Positions 13,101 to 25,800 of a stretch of 64,000 nt of DNA are shown here, in pieces. Source of the stretch: Raffaelea ambrosiae. Lineage: Eukaryota > Ascomycota > Sordariomycetes > Ophiostomatales > Ophiostomataceae. The first letter of the stretch is position 1. Each line of letters starts with the position of its first letter. The translations under genes and the position numbers were made by a program. The notes beneath the pieces are model-generated. The model was not told the origin of the DNA and ran no database searches. It saw only the letters and a list, made by a program, of their open reading frames with translations. The stretch is taken from contig PCDI01000007.1 in assembly GCA_002778195.1 (NCBI GenBank), positions 95,735-159,734 on the forward strand, written 5' to 3'.

Positions 13101-16100
13101 CGGTCGCGCACCGCCTCGGACTTGAGGTCGCTCAGCAGCGGGTTGACGCGCACATAGGTCCGCAGAATGGTCTGGATGTGTTCAAAGGCGGCATACTGGC
13201 GCATGCGGCTCGGCATGTCACGGGTCATCTTGATGAGGCCGTCGATGGCACTGCGGACCTTGCGGGGCTGGACGCTGTTCCACAGCATTTCGCGCTGCTC
13301 GTTGAGGCTCTTCCAGATGAGCGAGAGCGAGGCCCAGACGGACTTGAAGTCCTGCACCTCTTCGAGGATGCCAACCAGAGACGTTTCGGGCGTGGGAGGC
13401 AGGTCAAGAGCCTCCTTGGCCCTGGCGACCATGGCAGACTCTTCTTGAAGGGCGGTGATGCGCGTCTCGAACGTGGCCAGCGTGGCTGTGGCGACGTCGG
13501 GCGCAATGGTGCCTGACACGGGCTTCTCCTCGTTCCATTGAATGGCCACTTCGGCGATCTTGTCTACCACGATCTGGTCTTCGGCAATAATCTTGGCACG
13601 CAGGGCGTCGGTCTGGTCCTGGACAATCTTGGCCTTGCGGCTGAGCAGCTCGTTGAGCGAGTTCCATTCGTGGTCCACCTGCTGGGCATGCAGCCAGTCA
13701 TTGGGGAACTGGTAGCGCTGGCGCACGAGCGTCGACTCGCCCTGGCGGAACGTCTCGATCTCGGGCGCCCAAACCTTGACGTGGCGCTTGCAGGCCTGGA
13801 CAATGGTAATGAACTGGACGGCGTGGGCGGTGGAGTTGACCTCCAGGCTCAGGGATTCGAGATCGGTGCGGGCCTTTTCGATCTCGGCGTACACCTCGCG
13901 CATGCGGCTGCCCAGGCGGCCGGCAAACTTGAGCAGGATGTCGTGCTGCCACTGGTCGTACTTGGCATTGACCTTGGTCTGAACCTGGTCGTAGTCGATG
14001 ATAATGTGGCCAAAGGACCGGCTGACCTCGGTCGTGTCGAACGTCTGGCGCGTCTTGCGGATCTCCTGCAGCAGCTGCAGCCAGCGTGCGAGGCGGTCGC
14101 CGAGCAGGTCGTACACCTTTTCGGACTGCAGGTCCCACAGAGACTGGAAGCGCAGCCACTCGTCGACATAGGCGCTGATCGCATCCAGCTTCGTTTCGAT
14201 GGATGTCTGCACACGCAGCAGCATGGGCGTGCACTCGGCAGGCAGATCGTTGAAGCGGGCATCCTCGACCACGGCGGTACCGAGACGCATCTCGTAGCTG
14301 GTGGCCTTGATCTTGCGCAGGTTGCAGACCACGCCGAGCCACTCCTGCAGGCGGAGGTACCAGCTGGCGCGCGCAAACTCCAGCGGTGGGTCGAGGTAGA
14401 TCAGCTGGTTGCGCATGGTGACCTCGTGCACGAGCTGTTGCATCTCCGGGACATCGTTCGTTTCTGGCGCTCCCGACTCGGCAACCCCGTTGGACGAGTC
14501 CAGCTTGCGGCGGTGGTCGGGCGTTGCCGCCGCCGCAGCACTTCCAAATCCGCCGGCAAAGGCAGGCTTGGCCTTGGTCTCGTTCGAGTCGTCCTCAAAG
14601 GCCTGGATCCACGCCTGCACGGCCCGCTGTAGCCGGGTCAGCAGCGTCGCCTTGATCTGCCGGTTCATGCCCTCGACCCAGTAGGCCAGGTTGGCATACT
14701 GCTGCAGGTTGAGCTGGTCAACGGCTTCCTGGATGGTGGCAAGCCGCGACTCGAAAGCGGCGGCCTCGTATGGGCAGGTGGCCAGCTCCCGCATGGACTT
14801 TTGGATGGTGCTGTGGTAGGTGGCCAGGGTGGCCGTCTTGCTCTGCAGAAGAGAAACGGCGGCGGCGATCTCGCGCACGAACAGCACATGGCGGCTCTCA
14901 CTGTTCTTGAGGCGGTCGATGGCACCGCCGTTTGGGATGTGTGACAAGTTGCGCAGATGCACTTCGTAGTTGTTGACAAACGACTCCCAGCGCAGCGGCA
15001 CGCCCTTGGCGACCAAGGCGTACACATCGTTGCAGTGGCCGTTCAGCAGCATCGCTACTTCGGGCATCTCGTTGATGGACCGCAGCGTCTGGGAAAAGGT
15101 GCGGACGCTCTCCATCAAGCTCACGGCGTAGGGGTAGACACGCTTGGCATCCTTGGCAACGGTGTTGACGGCGTGCGGCACAGAGTACTCGAGCCAGTTG
15201 AGATTGCGGGTCTCTTTGAACAGGGCAATAACCTGAGGATCAAAGTTGACACCGAGTTCGAGCGTGTTGCCCGCGGCGCGGACGCGGCGGATGCTGAACA
15301 GGCGGCCGGCGATGGACACTTGGCGGCGCATGGTGTCGCGCGACCAGGCCTCAAAGATGGGCGCAGTCTGCAGCTTCTTGCGGAACTGCATGCTCTCGTT
15401 CTGGAGCTTCTGGCCCTCAGCGTGCAGGGCCCACTCGGCACCCAGCACATCCTCGACCTTCTTCATGTAGTTGTCGAGCTGGCGCTCGATCTGGCGGGCC
15501 CAGATGATGGCACCGGACACCGGAGGCAGGTCGTGCAGGGTGGCCATGGCGTGGGCCTCGGAATGGCCGTACTGCTGCTTGAAGCGCTCGTGCAGGGCGG
15601 CAATGGCCTGCTTGACGTTGTCGATCAGCTGGGTCTGGTACTCGGCAATGGCACCGCGGATCTTGGGCCGCACAAAGAGGGCGTTGAACTTGGAGAAGAC
15701 GCGGAACATCTCGTTGGCGTTCTTCGCCGTAGCCAGGCGATCGCGCAGGCGAGCAATGATAGAGTTCTCGACGCGCGCAGTCCGCTCGTTGTATGTGTTC
15801 TCGGCGCGCACCCACTTTGTCGTGCCCTCGGGGGTCACGTCCAGCAGGTCGACATTGCGCAGTGCTTCCCAGGCCTGCTTGACCTCCTCCACGGCGTCCA
15901 TATCGCCAGTATCATCCAGGGCTGAGCGGCTGCCTGGCCGAGCACCATTGGTCGCCGTGCCGTTGGTTCCGTTGGCATCGCCGTCGCCGCCAGCGCCCGT
16001 GCCGTTCAGACCCGTGCCATTCGCTCGGGCCGAGGGGCCGAGAACGGTGACAATGGTGCGCTGCAGCTGCTCGTGGTTTTGGCGAAAGTTCTGGATGTAT

Positions 16101-17713
16101 TTCAGGCGAGCCTGCAGCTGGGCATGGCGCGGGTTGATCTTGATCGGGATGAAACGGTCGTTGCGGCGGCGGGTGACCTCACGGGCGACATTGGTGAATT
16201 CCTTGACGTTCTCGTCCCAGGCGCGGAAGATATCGTTGGTGGCGGTCATGACGCGGAGAAATTCCGGGTAGTCCATGTCGAACAGCTCGGTGCCGGGCAG
16301 CAAGCGGTGCATGGTATCGTCCAGATCGCTGGAGATGGACTCGACCAGGGCCAGGGCGCGGCGGATGGGGTACGGGCAGATGCGCAGCTTCTTGTTGAGG
16401 TGGCCAAAGATCTGCACAATGGAGTCCTTGACCTTTGCGAGGGCGGTGGCCGACAGCAGCTCGTCCAGCGGGAAGTCGCGCATGAGCTGGTTGTACTTTT
16501 GGACGCGCTCCATAGCCTCCTTCAGACCCGTGTCGGCAACAAAGCTGACAGTCGCCTGGAAGCGCTTGGCGTGCTTGAGTATGTCCAGAGTCAGCGAGAC
16601 ACCGTCGCCGCGCAGCTGGGCCTCGATGCGCTCCAGGGCGCCCTCCATGGACAGCCAGTAGTTGATCTCCTGGTTGGCCGTGGCCGTGGTCGGGTCCTGG
16701 GTCATCTTGGTAACGACCTGGATGGACTTGATCCACGTGTTGACCGTGGCCTGCAGGCTGTTGAGCAGGGCCGTGTCCTGGGTGATGCCGGGGGGCAGCT
16801 GGTCAAAGTACGGCCGGACGCCGCGGCCGGCAGCCTCGTCGAGGGCATTCTGCACGAGGGGCGGGAAGGGCAGGACAACTTCGGGGATCTCGACGTTCTG
16901 CTGCAGATGGGCCAGGCTGAGTTCGAGCTCGGTCCACCGCTTCTTGGTGACGGGAACACCGGTTTTCGCTTCCAGGTCAGCCCGCACGCTCCGGGTGGTG
17001 CCGTTGACAGCCACGGCGGTGTTCTGGGCCGGCTTGGTGCTGGCTTCGAAGTAGGGGGCCAGGCCGTTGTGCAGGTAGAGCTGGAGGATCTCGAAGGGGG
17101 AGGTCGTCAGGCCCTGCTCGCCGGCGGTCGCGGACAGGTAGGCCGGGCCTGGCAGATTCAGGATCTGGATCTGGGAGTTGACGGCAACGCTGGGGTCGAG
17201 CGGTTGTGGGCGTTTGAGGAAGACGAGGAACGCAACGGTCGTGGCGGAGGTGGCAGCCGAGAGGTCGGGGGCGAGGGAGAATGTGTGCCGGGGGGTGAGT
17301 ACTGCAGGAGACAAGAGTGTTTAGCAGAGAACGCGACGCAGACATCCAGACGCTNNNNNNNNNNNNNNNNNNNNNNNNNTGAACGTGGACCTACTCGCAG
17401 GCTGAGACGGGTCCGGCTCCTCTGTCACCGGCAACAAATCCTTCTGCACATAGAGTGACACCGCCTGTGGCTCGTGGGCAAAGCGGGTGCACTGCTGGAC
17501 GGTGTCCGGAAACCGCGCCGGAGACAAGATGCTGCCGGGGTGTGTGAGCTCCGGCCGCGTGGCGCCGAGCGCGGCTTCCAGGACAGACACCAAATGGTCG
17601 ACGACCCGGTCAGGGTCGATGTAGGAAGTCGGGGAGGGGGGGTTCGTCGGAGTCGTCGAGTCGGTGGCCGTGCCGTTGGGCACCGCGCCCGGCGCCTGCA
17701 TCACCATCTCCAT
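4200..17713 (-). CDS. nudA: Cytoplasmic dynein heavy chain (three exons)
   Basis: Minus-end-directed microtubule motor for nuclear migration and retrograde vesicle transport; orthologues are nudA, ro-1 and DYN1. Exons: 17713-17395, 17301-4778 and 4652-4200. Joined, they give about 4431 residues, close to other filamentous fungi. The long N-terminal tail and linker are followed by four P-loops: AAA1 GPAGTGKT (about residue 1998, Walker B CFDEFN), AAA2 GNSGSGKS (about 2300), AAA3 GPPGSGKT (about 2665) and AAA4 GVSGSGKT (about 3007). The coiled-coil stalk with the microtubule-binding tip spans about 3260-3560, and the C-terminal domain ends LLDEGEQLMTEV. Intron 1 (phase 1, GTAGGT...CTGCAG, 93 nt) contains the 25-N gap. 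Intron 2 (phase 0, GTAAGT...CTAAC...CTGCAG, 125 nt) splits FNDSD from YECSAF. The ATG at 17713 is the first in frame. An NGT-rich insert near residue 550 looks like a disordered loop. The 12.5-kb central exon has no stop. Confidence 0.97.
4653..4777 (-). other. Terminal intron of the dynein gene carrying a GAGCGAAGCGAGG-type repeat
   Basis: The sense strand starts GTAAGT and ends with a branch site (ACTAAC) and CTGCAG; length 125 nt, phase 0. On the plus strand it contains copies of a motif at 4688-4703 (diverged), 4707-4719 (partial) and 4741-4761 (full), separated by purine runs. The 21 bp at 4741-4761 are identical to 58597-58617 in the last intron of the OPT transporter gene. Confidence 0.9.
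17355..17379. other. Assembly gap of 25 N
   Basis: This is the only run of N in the window. It falls inside dynein intron 1, between the GTAGGT donor at 17394 and the acceptor at 17302. It therefore does not interrupt coding sequence, and the exon phases on both sides agree. Confidence 0.97.
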
Positions 17714-20132
17714 GGTGGAAGGGGAGAGAGGGAGGGAGGGGGGACGGCGAGCGGAAAGGGTGTCGAAGAGGAAACGGTCGCGTTGTTCGAAGTCTATCGG
17801 ATGGGCGAAATGTGCATTTTCGTATCAGGGGGGGGTATCAAGAGAAGCAAAGTCAACAAAGGAGAAGACGCTGCAGAAGATGAAGAAAAACGTAAGACGA
17901 AGTAGAGAGTGAGGATGCTCTTGATTACAAGATGAGATAAGAAACGAAATGGAAGAGAATGTGAAGAAGAAAACGGGAAAACTGGTTCGCCAAAGGAGTG
18001 TGCGTGGATGGCAAAGGAGGAAAGTACCAAAAACCAGGCAGCAAATAAAAGTGACGAAAGGCGGACTTGGAGAGGACCGAACGAAAAAGACGAGACACGC
18101 GTTTTTGTGGGATGGTCCCGGATTCGGTGTCGTCTAACCGTTCCCTTGCTGCAAGACGCTGTTATCTGCCGTGGAAGCCCAAAGGAGGCAAAGATGCACA
18201 GAGTGAGCAGCCCGTTTCGTGGATGAAGCAGAGCGTTCGAGAAAAAAAAAGGTCGTTGCTGTTTCGGACTGCTGGGCTGTTCCTCGTCTGCGGTGAATTG
18301 TTTCCTGCGTTCCGAAAGGGGAGCCAGAAGAACAAGGGTTTGGTAGCACTTTCCCTCAAACGTCTGCCCGTCATAGGCTAGCCAGCAAAAACGCGATCAA
18401 ACGGGCACACAGTAAAAAAAAACCCACTCCTCAGAAACCCCTGTCGCGACGGGCTGTGTCAGGAAGGCGAGAATGTTGCGAGTAGAGTAGGGAAGGACCC
18501 GTTGGCATGTGTGGGGCACGCGTCCGTGATTGGGTCGCGCGCTTTCCCGTGCCCGTGGACGTGCTTGGCTGGTCAGCCAGACAGACTGGTAATTTTGAAG
18601 GCCCCTTCTGGTGCGTTCAGCGCGAAAAAAAGTGCACGTGACACGCTGCCGGGAACGCATTGAGGACACTGGACGTACTACGGTGTATGTAGTACTCGCA
18701 GAACATCGCTACATAATAGTAGTAGCCATTTAATCACACGCCCCTAAACTACCCCTCCCCCCCTGTAACCTCACCCTTTGTCAAGCTCGCACAGGTCTTG
18801 TGCAGGGGAAATTTGGTGTGGTGGCCCCTGGCAATGCATAAAAGCAACGCTAAAACAAAATAAGAGAGCTCTTTCTTTAGCGCGCTTTTTTATTTTATTT
18901 TGCTGCCCGCACCACCGAGCGGCGTGACCCGCCTGGCGCTGGTTTTAGGGGGGGAGGGGGGGGGCGTGTGCACTGTAAAAAAGGGAAGCCACCAAGTAAA
19001 AAAAAACAATTCTATGCAACGACAAAGAAAAAAATATAGGGGCACGCCCTCAGACAATCCTTGTACAGTGCATATCTCCAACAAAGGCAACAAAGGCATC
19101 TCACTACTACTATGTACCCGTATGTATGGGGAAGCACGAGATGGATCAACGGCTTTTTTTTTTAACCTTTTCAATGTTGTTTCTGATCTTGCTAATATGT
19201 CAATACTGATCTCTTGTGCGACCACAAAGAAGCCACAATCGCAAAAACGGCTGACAGTTCGGTCGTTGGCCGTTGAAGACGTTGCTGACGTTGTTTCTCT
19301 ATTCAGAGACGTTATAATATTTTCTTGGATTTCATTGACTTCTAGAACTCATCTAACTCCTCCCGGTTTCCAGTCTCCCTATATTCACTGCTCTCACCCC
19401 TGGTAACAACCTCTGGCTAGACTTGGCCCTTTTACACATGCTGACCCCTGTGACGCCAAACATTTTCTCTCGTAAAACACATAGCTCCTCTCGAAAAAGA
19501 CTAAGAAAAAACAAATAGGCAAGGCAAAAACAGCAGACACGTTCCATGTCCCAACGATAGGAGGTCAGGTAGAATGAGAACTCAGGACAACAAGCCAGAT
19601 AAATCCGGAATATACCGGGAAGCATTCCAAAAGTTAAATACCAAAAAGAAAAACACATGCCCAAAACATACCAAAGCATAATACCAAAAAAGCGTACCAA
19701 AAGTTAGATAATACCGAAAGACGTACCGAACCAGACCGAGACACGCCTCTTCCAAAAATCACCCAGGTTGAGCCATTTCCGTTTTGTGTGTGGTTGTGTG
19801 TGTGACATCATCCGTTCCGTCCGAACAGGAGGATAAAAGCCGACGATACCGGTGGCCATAGCCCATACTATGGCCGTGACATATACGTAAGCAACGCTGG
19901 CCGTGATGCTATCTTCGTAGGTCCACAGAGCACGACAGGCCCTCCGTTCATATTACGTGTGCTTCGCACCGGTAAAATAGATTCCCAATAAGATACCAGA
20001 TATACCATGTAGATAGAGCCCAAGGTTCAAAAGAAAAACGCAAAGGGGGGGGGCTGATGGTAAGGAAGGATGCGTATAGATGATGATAGATGGCCAGAGG
20101 GCGTCAGAAGGACCGGAGAGTCGGAGAGAGAC

Positions 20133-20169
<37 letters not shown>

Positions 20170-20279
20170 AAGCGCAGGGTCAGACAGCGGGAGCCACGGA
20201 GGGAGAGGATATCTCGCTCCCGTATCAGGAACCACCCCCTGGCCGCCGTCATCAGGCCCTTCTTTGTGTATCTCCTTCC
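17714..20279. other. Intergenic region: dynein promoter and 3' flank of the FAR1-type gene
   Basis: About 2.6 kb with no open frame that looks coding. The part next to 17713 should hold the dynein promoter and leader. A GA dinucleotide run lies at about 20135-20167, near the 3' end of the FAR1-type gene. I see no RNA gene or transposon here. Confidence 0.7.
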
Positions 20280-22440
20280 CTAGGAAGGTGGGTTGGTGCT
20301 TGGCGCCGTGGTGCCGTCACTGTTCTCGGATAGCCTTTCCCGCTGTAAGATGACCCGTTGATTGCAAATGTCGATGAACATCTCGAACCGCTGGATCACA
20401 CGATCCTTCTCGCGCAGCTTGTTCTTGAGCTCGTCAATCTCCTTCTGCTTCTCTTCCGACATTTTGTTGAAGTCTTCGCGCGCCTTTGCCAATTCGCGCC
20501 GAAGGTCCGCTCGTATGCGTTCCTCTGCTGTTGGCTGGGGCTTGCTGTAGATGGCCGGCCGGTTCTCGGCAATGCCCGAGGCCACCTTGGCCGGGTTCCG
20601 TGTTATGGCCGCACGTGCATTGTAAATGTCCCGCGGGAGTAGCGGGACGTTCGGGTTCTCGCTTTGCAGTATTTCGAGCGTTTGACTGACGCCGATACCT
20701 GTGACCGTGTTAGAAGAGTTTGCCGTAGATGCTGATGACAGTGTTGGTGTCGCTGGTGTTGTCACTGTCGCCGACGCAGTCTTCTTGGTCTCGCTTTGCT
20801 TCCTGCTGCCCTGTCTTCCTGGGGTGGGAATCCGAGGGGAGTTCGCAAGAGGCGAGGGATGGGCAGAGGAGTTCGCAGAAAGGGTGGCAGAAGTTGCAGG
20901 AGGGGCCGCACACGCACCATCGTCTTTCAAGGATTTGACTGCCGCCACCATGCGGCTGTCCAGCTTTCGCGCCGCCGGGTGCAACACCGGACTCTCGCTC
21001 GGCCCGTGGTTGTGCTGCAAGTGCTGCGCGTCTGGCCGGTACCGCACCGTCCACTGCGTGCGCTGCTCAATGGCAAAGAAGCCGAATTGGCAGTCGCACT
21101 TGCGCGATGACGTCTTGCGCTTGCGGAGCTCCGGGCTCACGCGTCGTGGTGGCTTGCCCGCTCGATCGCACACAAACAGCACCTTCTTCAGACCCGGCAC
21201 CGTCTTCTTGGACCGCCCAATCACCACCGCGTAGCCAACCGACGTGCAGTACGACAAAACAAACTTGTGCACCGCCTCGAGCGTCGGAAAGCTGCCGCCT
21301 TCTGGTGGCGCAGACATTAGTGGCCCCTGTGGTTGCCGCGACGCAAAAGGCCCGTTCCCATCACCGTTCTTGTCTTCGTGGCCATCACCGGTCTCGTTGG
21401 ACGGGCTATCCACCTCCATCTCCCCGTCGTGCTGATCCTCCTGAGCAGGCGTCTGCGAGTCTTGCTTTGGTGGCGGCGGTGTGGGCGAGACCTGTGGGGG
21501 CCGCTGGTGTGTCTGGGCCGTCTTCTGCACCTGCTGGGACTGAGCCTGCTGTTGAGCCTGTTGCTGGGCTTGCTGCTGGGCCTGCTGCTGGGCTTGCTGC
21601 TGGGCTTGAGCTTGGGCTTGGGCTTGGGCTTGAGCTTGGGCCTGAGCCTGAGCCTGAGCCTGGGCCTGGGCCTGGGCTTGAGCCTGAGCCTGAGCCTGGG
21701 CCTGAGCCTGGGCCTGGGCCTGAGCCTGAGCCTGGGCTTGAGCCTGAGCCTGAGCCTGGGCCTGGGCCTGGGCCTGGGCCTGAGCCTGTGCGGCTTGTTG
21801 CTGCTGGGCCTGTTGTTGTGCCTGGGCTTGCTGCGCCGCCTTTTGCTGTTGCTGAAGCTGGGCTTTCTGGGCCTGCTGGGCCTGCTGCATCTGGTGCACC
21901 TGCTGTGCTTGTTGCGCTTGTTGCGCATGCTGCACCTGGTGTTGCACTTGGAGCTGCTGCACCGGAGGTATTTGCTGCTGCTGCTGCTGGTGTTGTTGGT
22001 GCTGCTGCTGCTGAGCCTGTTGTTGCTGCTGTTGCTGCTGGTGGACCTGCTGCTGCTGATGCTGAGCCTCCTTCTGAGCTTGTTGCAGCTGTTGCGGCGA
22101 GGGGATCGGCGACTGCGAGATCGACTGGCTGAGCGACTGTGCTGGCAGGGATGTCGATGGCAGTGGCGGCTGCGAGTGTGGAGGAATCTGCTGGTGCACC
22201 TGGTGCGCGGTATGCTGGGCATGTTGTGGGTGCTGCTGGTGCTGCTGGTGCTGCGGGTGTTGAGCGTGTGCCGGGTGCTGCTGGTGCGGTGGCTGGAGGT
22301 GAGGGTGTTGAGGATGTTGGGCGTGCTGGTTGTGTTGGGCGTGCTGCTGCGGGTGTTGCGGATGCTGGGGATGTTGCGGGTGCTGGAGCTGCGGGTGCTG
22401 CTGGTGCGACTGCAATTGTTGATGCTGAGCATGCTGATTA

Positions 22441-22472
<32 letters not shown>

Positions 22473-22862
22473 CTGCTGCGACCGCTGTGCCATCAAGGAG
22501 TCGTTGGGCGAGACCTGATGTCCCATCGTCTGCTGGTTGAGGGCCTGGGCGAGGTAGGTGACGGACCCCGGCTGCTGCATCTGGCGGCTTCGGGGCACGG
22601 TGGCCGTCACCTGGGGCGGCGACGGTCGGGGTCCGGCATTCTGCAGTCCGGTGACGGCCTGCAGCGGCGGCGGAGCCGTGCCGGGGAAGAGATGATGGGG
22701 GTATGGCGAGGGAGCCTGCTGCGATGGGTGGAAGGAGTACTGCGCCGCGTGCGAGAGTGTGGTTGGCGGCGGCTTGTTGGCAGGACCATTGGTGTGCTGG
22801 GGGAAGCCGCGTCGCAGGCCATTGACGTTGCCAAAAGAGAGGCCTGTGTGAGCGTTGGACAT
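20280..22862 (-). CDS. FAR1/MULE-type zinc-binding DNA-binding protein with long Q and QA tracts
   Basis: Probable nuclear transcription factor. The ATG at 22862 opens a glutamine-, proline- and histidine-rich N-terminal half: poly-Q near residues 130-145, then QH-, Q- and QA-rich stretches to about 450. A FAR1/WRKY-GCM1-like domain follows (about 520-620) with the pattern VLFVCDRAG ... KCDCQFGF ... W ... HNHGPS, a C-C-C-H-H zinc signature shared with MULE transposases. The C-terminus has the DIYNARAAI segment and a coiled coil (RADLRRELAKAREDF onward). No transposase catalytic domain is present. The frame is open throughout, but 20917-20699 has donor GTGCGT, branch CTAAC and acceptor CACAG. 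Splicing it joins SLKDDG to IGVSQTLEIL and restores a continuous conserved-looking stretch. The spliced protein is about 787 residues, the unspliced 860. Target genes are unknown. Confidence 0.8.
20699..20917 (-). other. In-frame, stop-free 219-nt intron in the FAR1-type gene
   Basis: The sense strand starts GTGCGT and ends TTCTAACACGGTCACAG, so donor, branch site and acceptor are all present. The length is 73 codons with no stop, so an ORF finder translates through it as a Ser/Thr/Ala/Pro-rich insert. Removing it directly joins two conserved-looking halves. Confidence 0.8.
21598..21790 (-). repeat. Hexanucleotide repeat encoding (Gln-Ala)n
   Basis: About 190 bp built from GCCTGG, GCCTGA and GCTTGG/GCTTGA units on the plus strand. 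On the coding strand these read CAG-GCC-type codons and give roughly 30 Gln-Ala pairs at about residues 358-422. Synonymous mixing of units suggests an old, partly diverged array rather than a fresh expansion. Confidence 0.9.
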
Positions 22863-25800
22863 GATGGCGGCGATGAGGAAGAAGTCGAGAGAGGTCGAGC
22901 GACGTTGAGAGAGGCCCGAGAGGGGGGGGTGTGAGAAAGGCGACGGGGATGGTCGATGACGAAGAGGAGGGGAGGGGGGGGTGTGGGCGTGAAGAGGTCG
23001 AAGAGGGCGAGCGAGCCAGGCAGCGAGAGAGAGAGAGCGAGAGAGAGAGAGAAGAGAGAGGACAGAGGGTCAGAAGGAAGAACCCGTCTCTCTCTCAGCA
23101 ATCACGGCCCGCAGCGTCCATGCAAGAAGCGAAGATTGATGGATTGATGGCCGACGAGGAAGCCTGACGATGGTTTCGATGGCTGCAAATTTTTGGGCCT
23201 TTTTTGGTTTTTTGCCTGTATTTTTTTTTCCTTTTTTCGACCTTGGGGAGACGTTAAGGCCTGGGGCCCTTGTTGCGTCTGGCACCAAAGGGTCGGGCGT
23301 GTGGATAGATGGACAAGAGGTGGGAGGGAGTGGATTGAGGAAAATGGCAAGTCAGGAGGGAGGGCGGCCGTAGTGGAGGGAGGAGAAAGCAAGGGCAAGC
23401 CGACAAGGGCGTCGATGGGCAGGCGGCCGACCAGGGCGCGCAGGGACTTGGGGGGGAAGGCGAGGGAAAAAAAAAAATTTAAAAAAATTGAAGTCAGCCG
23501 GTCCAGTCAGCCAACAGGAAACCGTCCTCAGCGTCTGGGAGGGGCGGCCAGTGCAGGTGCACGCATGGAGCACTGTGGCTGGGGTCCAGAGAACAAAGAC
23601 GACACCGACCGCAAATGGCAGCAAATGACATGACAGCAGAGGGCAACAACGACGAACAGACAGCAAATGGAATCGAAGGGCAAGTACAGAGTGGGAGTGG
23701 GAGCAGCAGGAGCAGCAGGGGCAGCGAGGCCAGGCAAGCAAGCACCAGAGGACACCGAGAGCCAGCAATGCAGCCAGCGAAAGACCGGCACAAATCACCA
23801 AGCAAAGCTGGGAGCCAAAGGCGAACCAAACAGGTCGCGCAGACAAAAACAAATAGAAAATGCGCTAGAAGGAAAGAGTGGGGCTGTTCAGCCGGCGATG
23901 GGTCACTTTTAGGCGGCAGCAATCATGTGATAGAGCGGCAGGCGTGCGGCGGGTACCGTCCAGCGCGTCGCCCGCCCAGCCCGGTACCTCTGCTTCCTGT
24001 CTGTCCTTATGCCTTCGCCGCAGGTCGGTGGATCGTGCGTGTAAAGAAGGCATACTTCCAGAATACGAAGACGGCTGGCTACAAAGACGGCTGCAAAGAC
24101 GGGTACGCAGGATGGCCAGCCAGAAGTCCCGAGGGAGGGAGAGCTGCTCGAAATACGCTGCACCACCACCACCACCACCAACAACAGCAACAACAACAAA
24201 CGTAGCCAATAGATATAGCGTAGGAAAGAATAGACTCCCATACATACTCGTAGGTAGTAGTGGGGAGGCATTCGGCGACACCAGAAAACACTTCGCCGGC
24301 TAGGGTCTTCTTGGGCGCAATAAGCAATGCCGGTAGTCGCGCACTGTGGCCTTTTTGGGCCTGATGCTCTCCACTGCCGCGCTTGGTCTCGGCCTTCGCA
24401 AGACATACGAGCAGGCTATGACTTCCTCGTATCGTCCATGGAGGAGGCGTCATGGAAGGCTGGCTAGGAAAAGGCCAGGGCAAGGGCACGGCCTTTCTAG
24501 ACATCATGGTATTTACGAGCGGGTAGTTATTACTTGGTCCTTTTCGAAGCTTGCGTACGAGTATGGCTGTCTTTTTTTCTTTCATATTAGAGTTGTGTGT
24601 CTGTATCGAACTGTCATAGTGCAGGCTGCCTGTCTGGCGGCTGGACTGCAGCTTGCTGCCCTGCCTACATTGGCCGACCACTCACAGCCTGCCTAGCCTG
24701 CCTGCATTCCCTTGCTCAACACAACCGGGCGACCAGTCCGTCTGCGAGTGCTGCGCCGTCGCTCGCTGGCATGCAAAGGCACGCAGCCGCTGACGAGTCC
24801 ACATAATAACAGAAACGCGCAAGAAAACATACAGACCAGTCAGGTGCCAGAGAAAAAAAAAGTGCCAAAGACCTCTCTCGCACGCCAGCGACCAGGTGAG
24901 ACAAAGTGGCGGCTTGGCTGAGGTCTGCCCGACTGGACAGTCGAGGTGCGCGCACAGAATAACCGCCACCGCTCTTGGACTGTCATGCAAAATTCGCCGG
25001 CGCGTTGAAGACACACACAAGCACACGCAGAGAGTTTATGTGTGAGAGAAACGCGTGAGACCCAATTACCCAGCGCCAAACAAACGGTGCACTGTCAGAT
25101 AATTAAACAATCCGTGGCCAACCCATCCAATGGGCACGCCCGGGACCTGCTGATTTGTCCAGTGCTGAAACGGACATCTGGGCAGGCTATTATGCGGCGT
25201 CGAATGGGATGGCGAACAAACAGTATCTGTTCCATACGAGAATACCCCGAATATGCCTGGAGGCTATTATTGCATATCCCCCAACTAACTGGTTATGTAG
25301 CATTGCTCTGTACATTTCAAGAGCTTCCCCTGTCAGACAGGCACTCAGTGGCCTCTACTCGTGACACCCCCCAGTACAATTTTGCCATTCTGTTCACACG
25401 TCGCCCTTTTCTGGTTATTCTCCACATCTTCTCTCCTTCTCCTCCAGTCCCATCCTGATCCTACTCCAAGAACTGCGTCTCTTTGTGGCTGACCAACCCG
25501 AGTTGTTCATTTGCTACTTTGTCATTGCGTCCCTGTCGTGTGCACCCATCCCCCGTATTTCTCCGTATCTGTAGCCAGTGATTGATTTTACTACTTATTT
25601 ATTTTTCACTTGCTGCTCCCCAACAGAGACTTTGTATGCTGGGGCACCGTGTGTGACGGCCGCGTACTGGAAGTGTAAGATGCACGTATAAAAAAACAAT
25701 CCAGGGACAAACGGTGCTTCAGTTGGGTTACACTGCGGCAGAGCAGCTTGTAAGTAGACAAACCATTCGTGCATATATTCTCAAAGCGTGCCTTTGTCAC

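Noticed and set aside
21333..22934. 533-codon Leu-rich plus-strand frame
   Set aside because: It is the antisense reading of the Gln/Ala repeats (CTG and GGC codons) of the FAR1-type gene.
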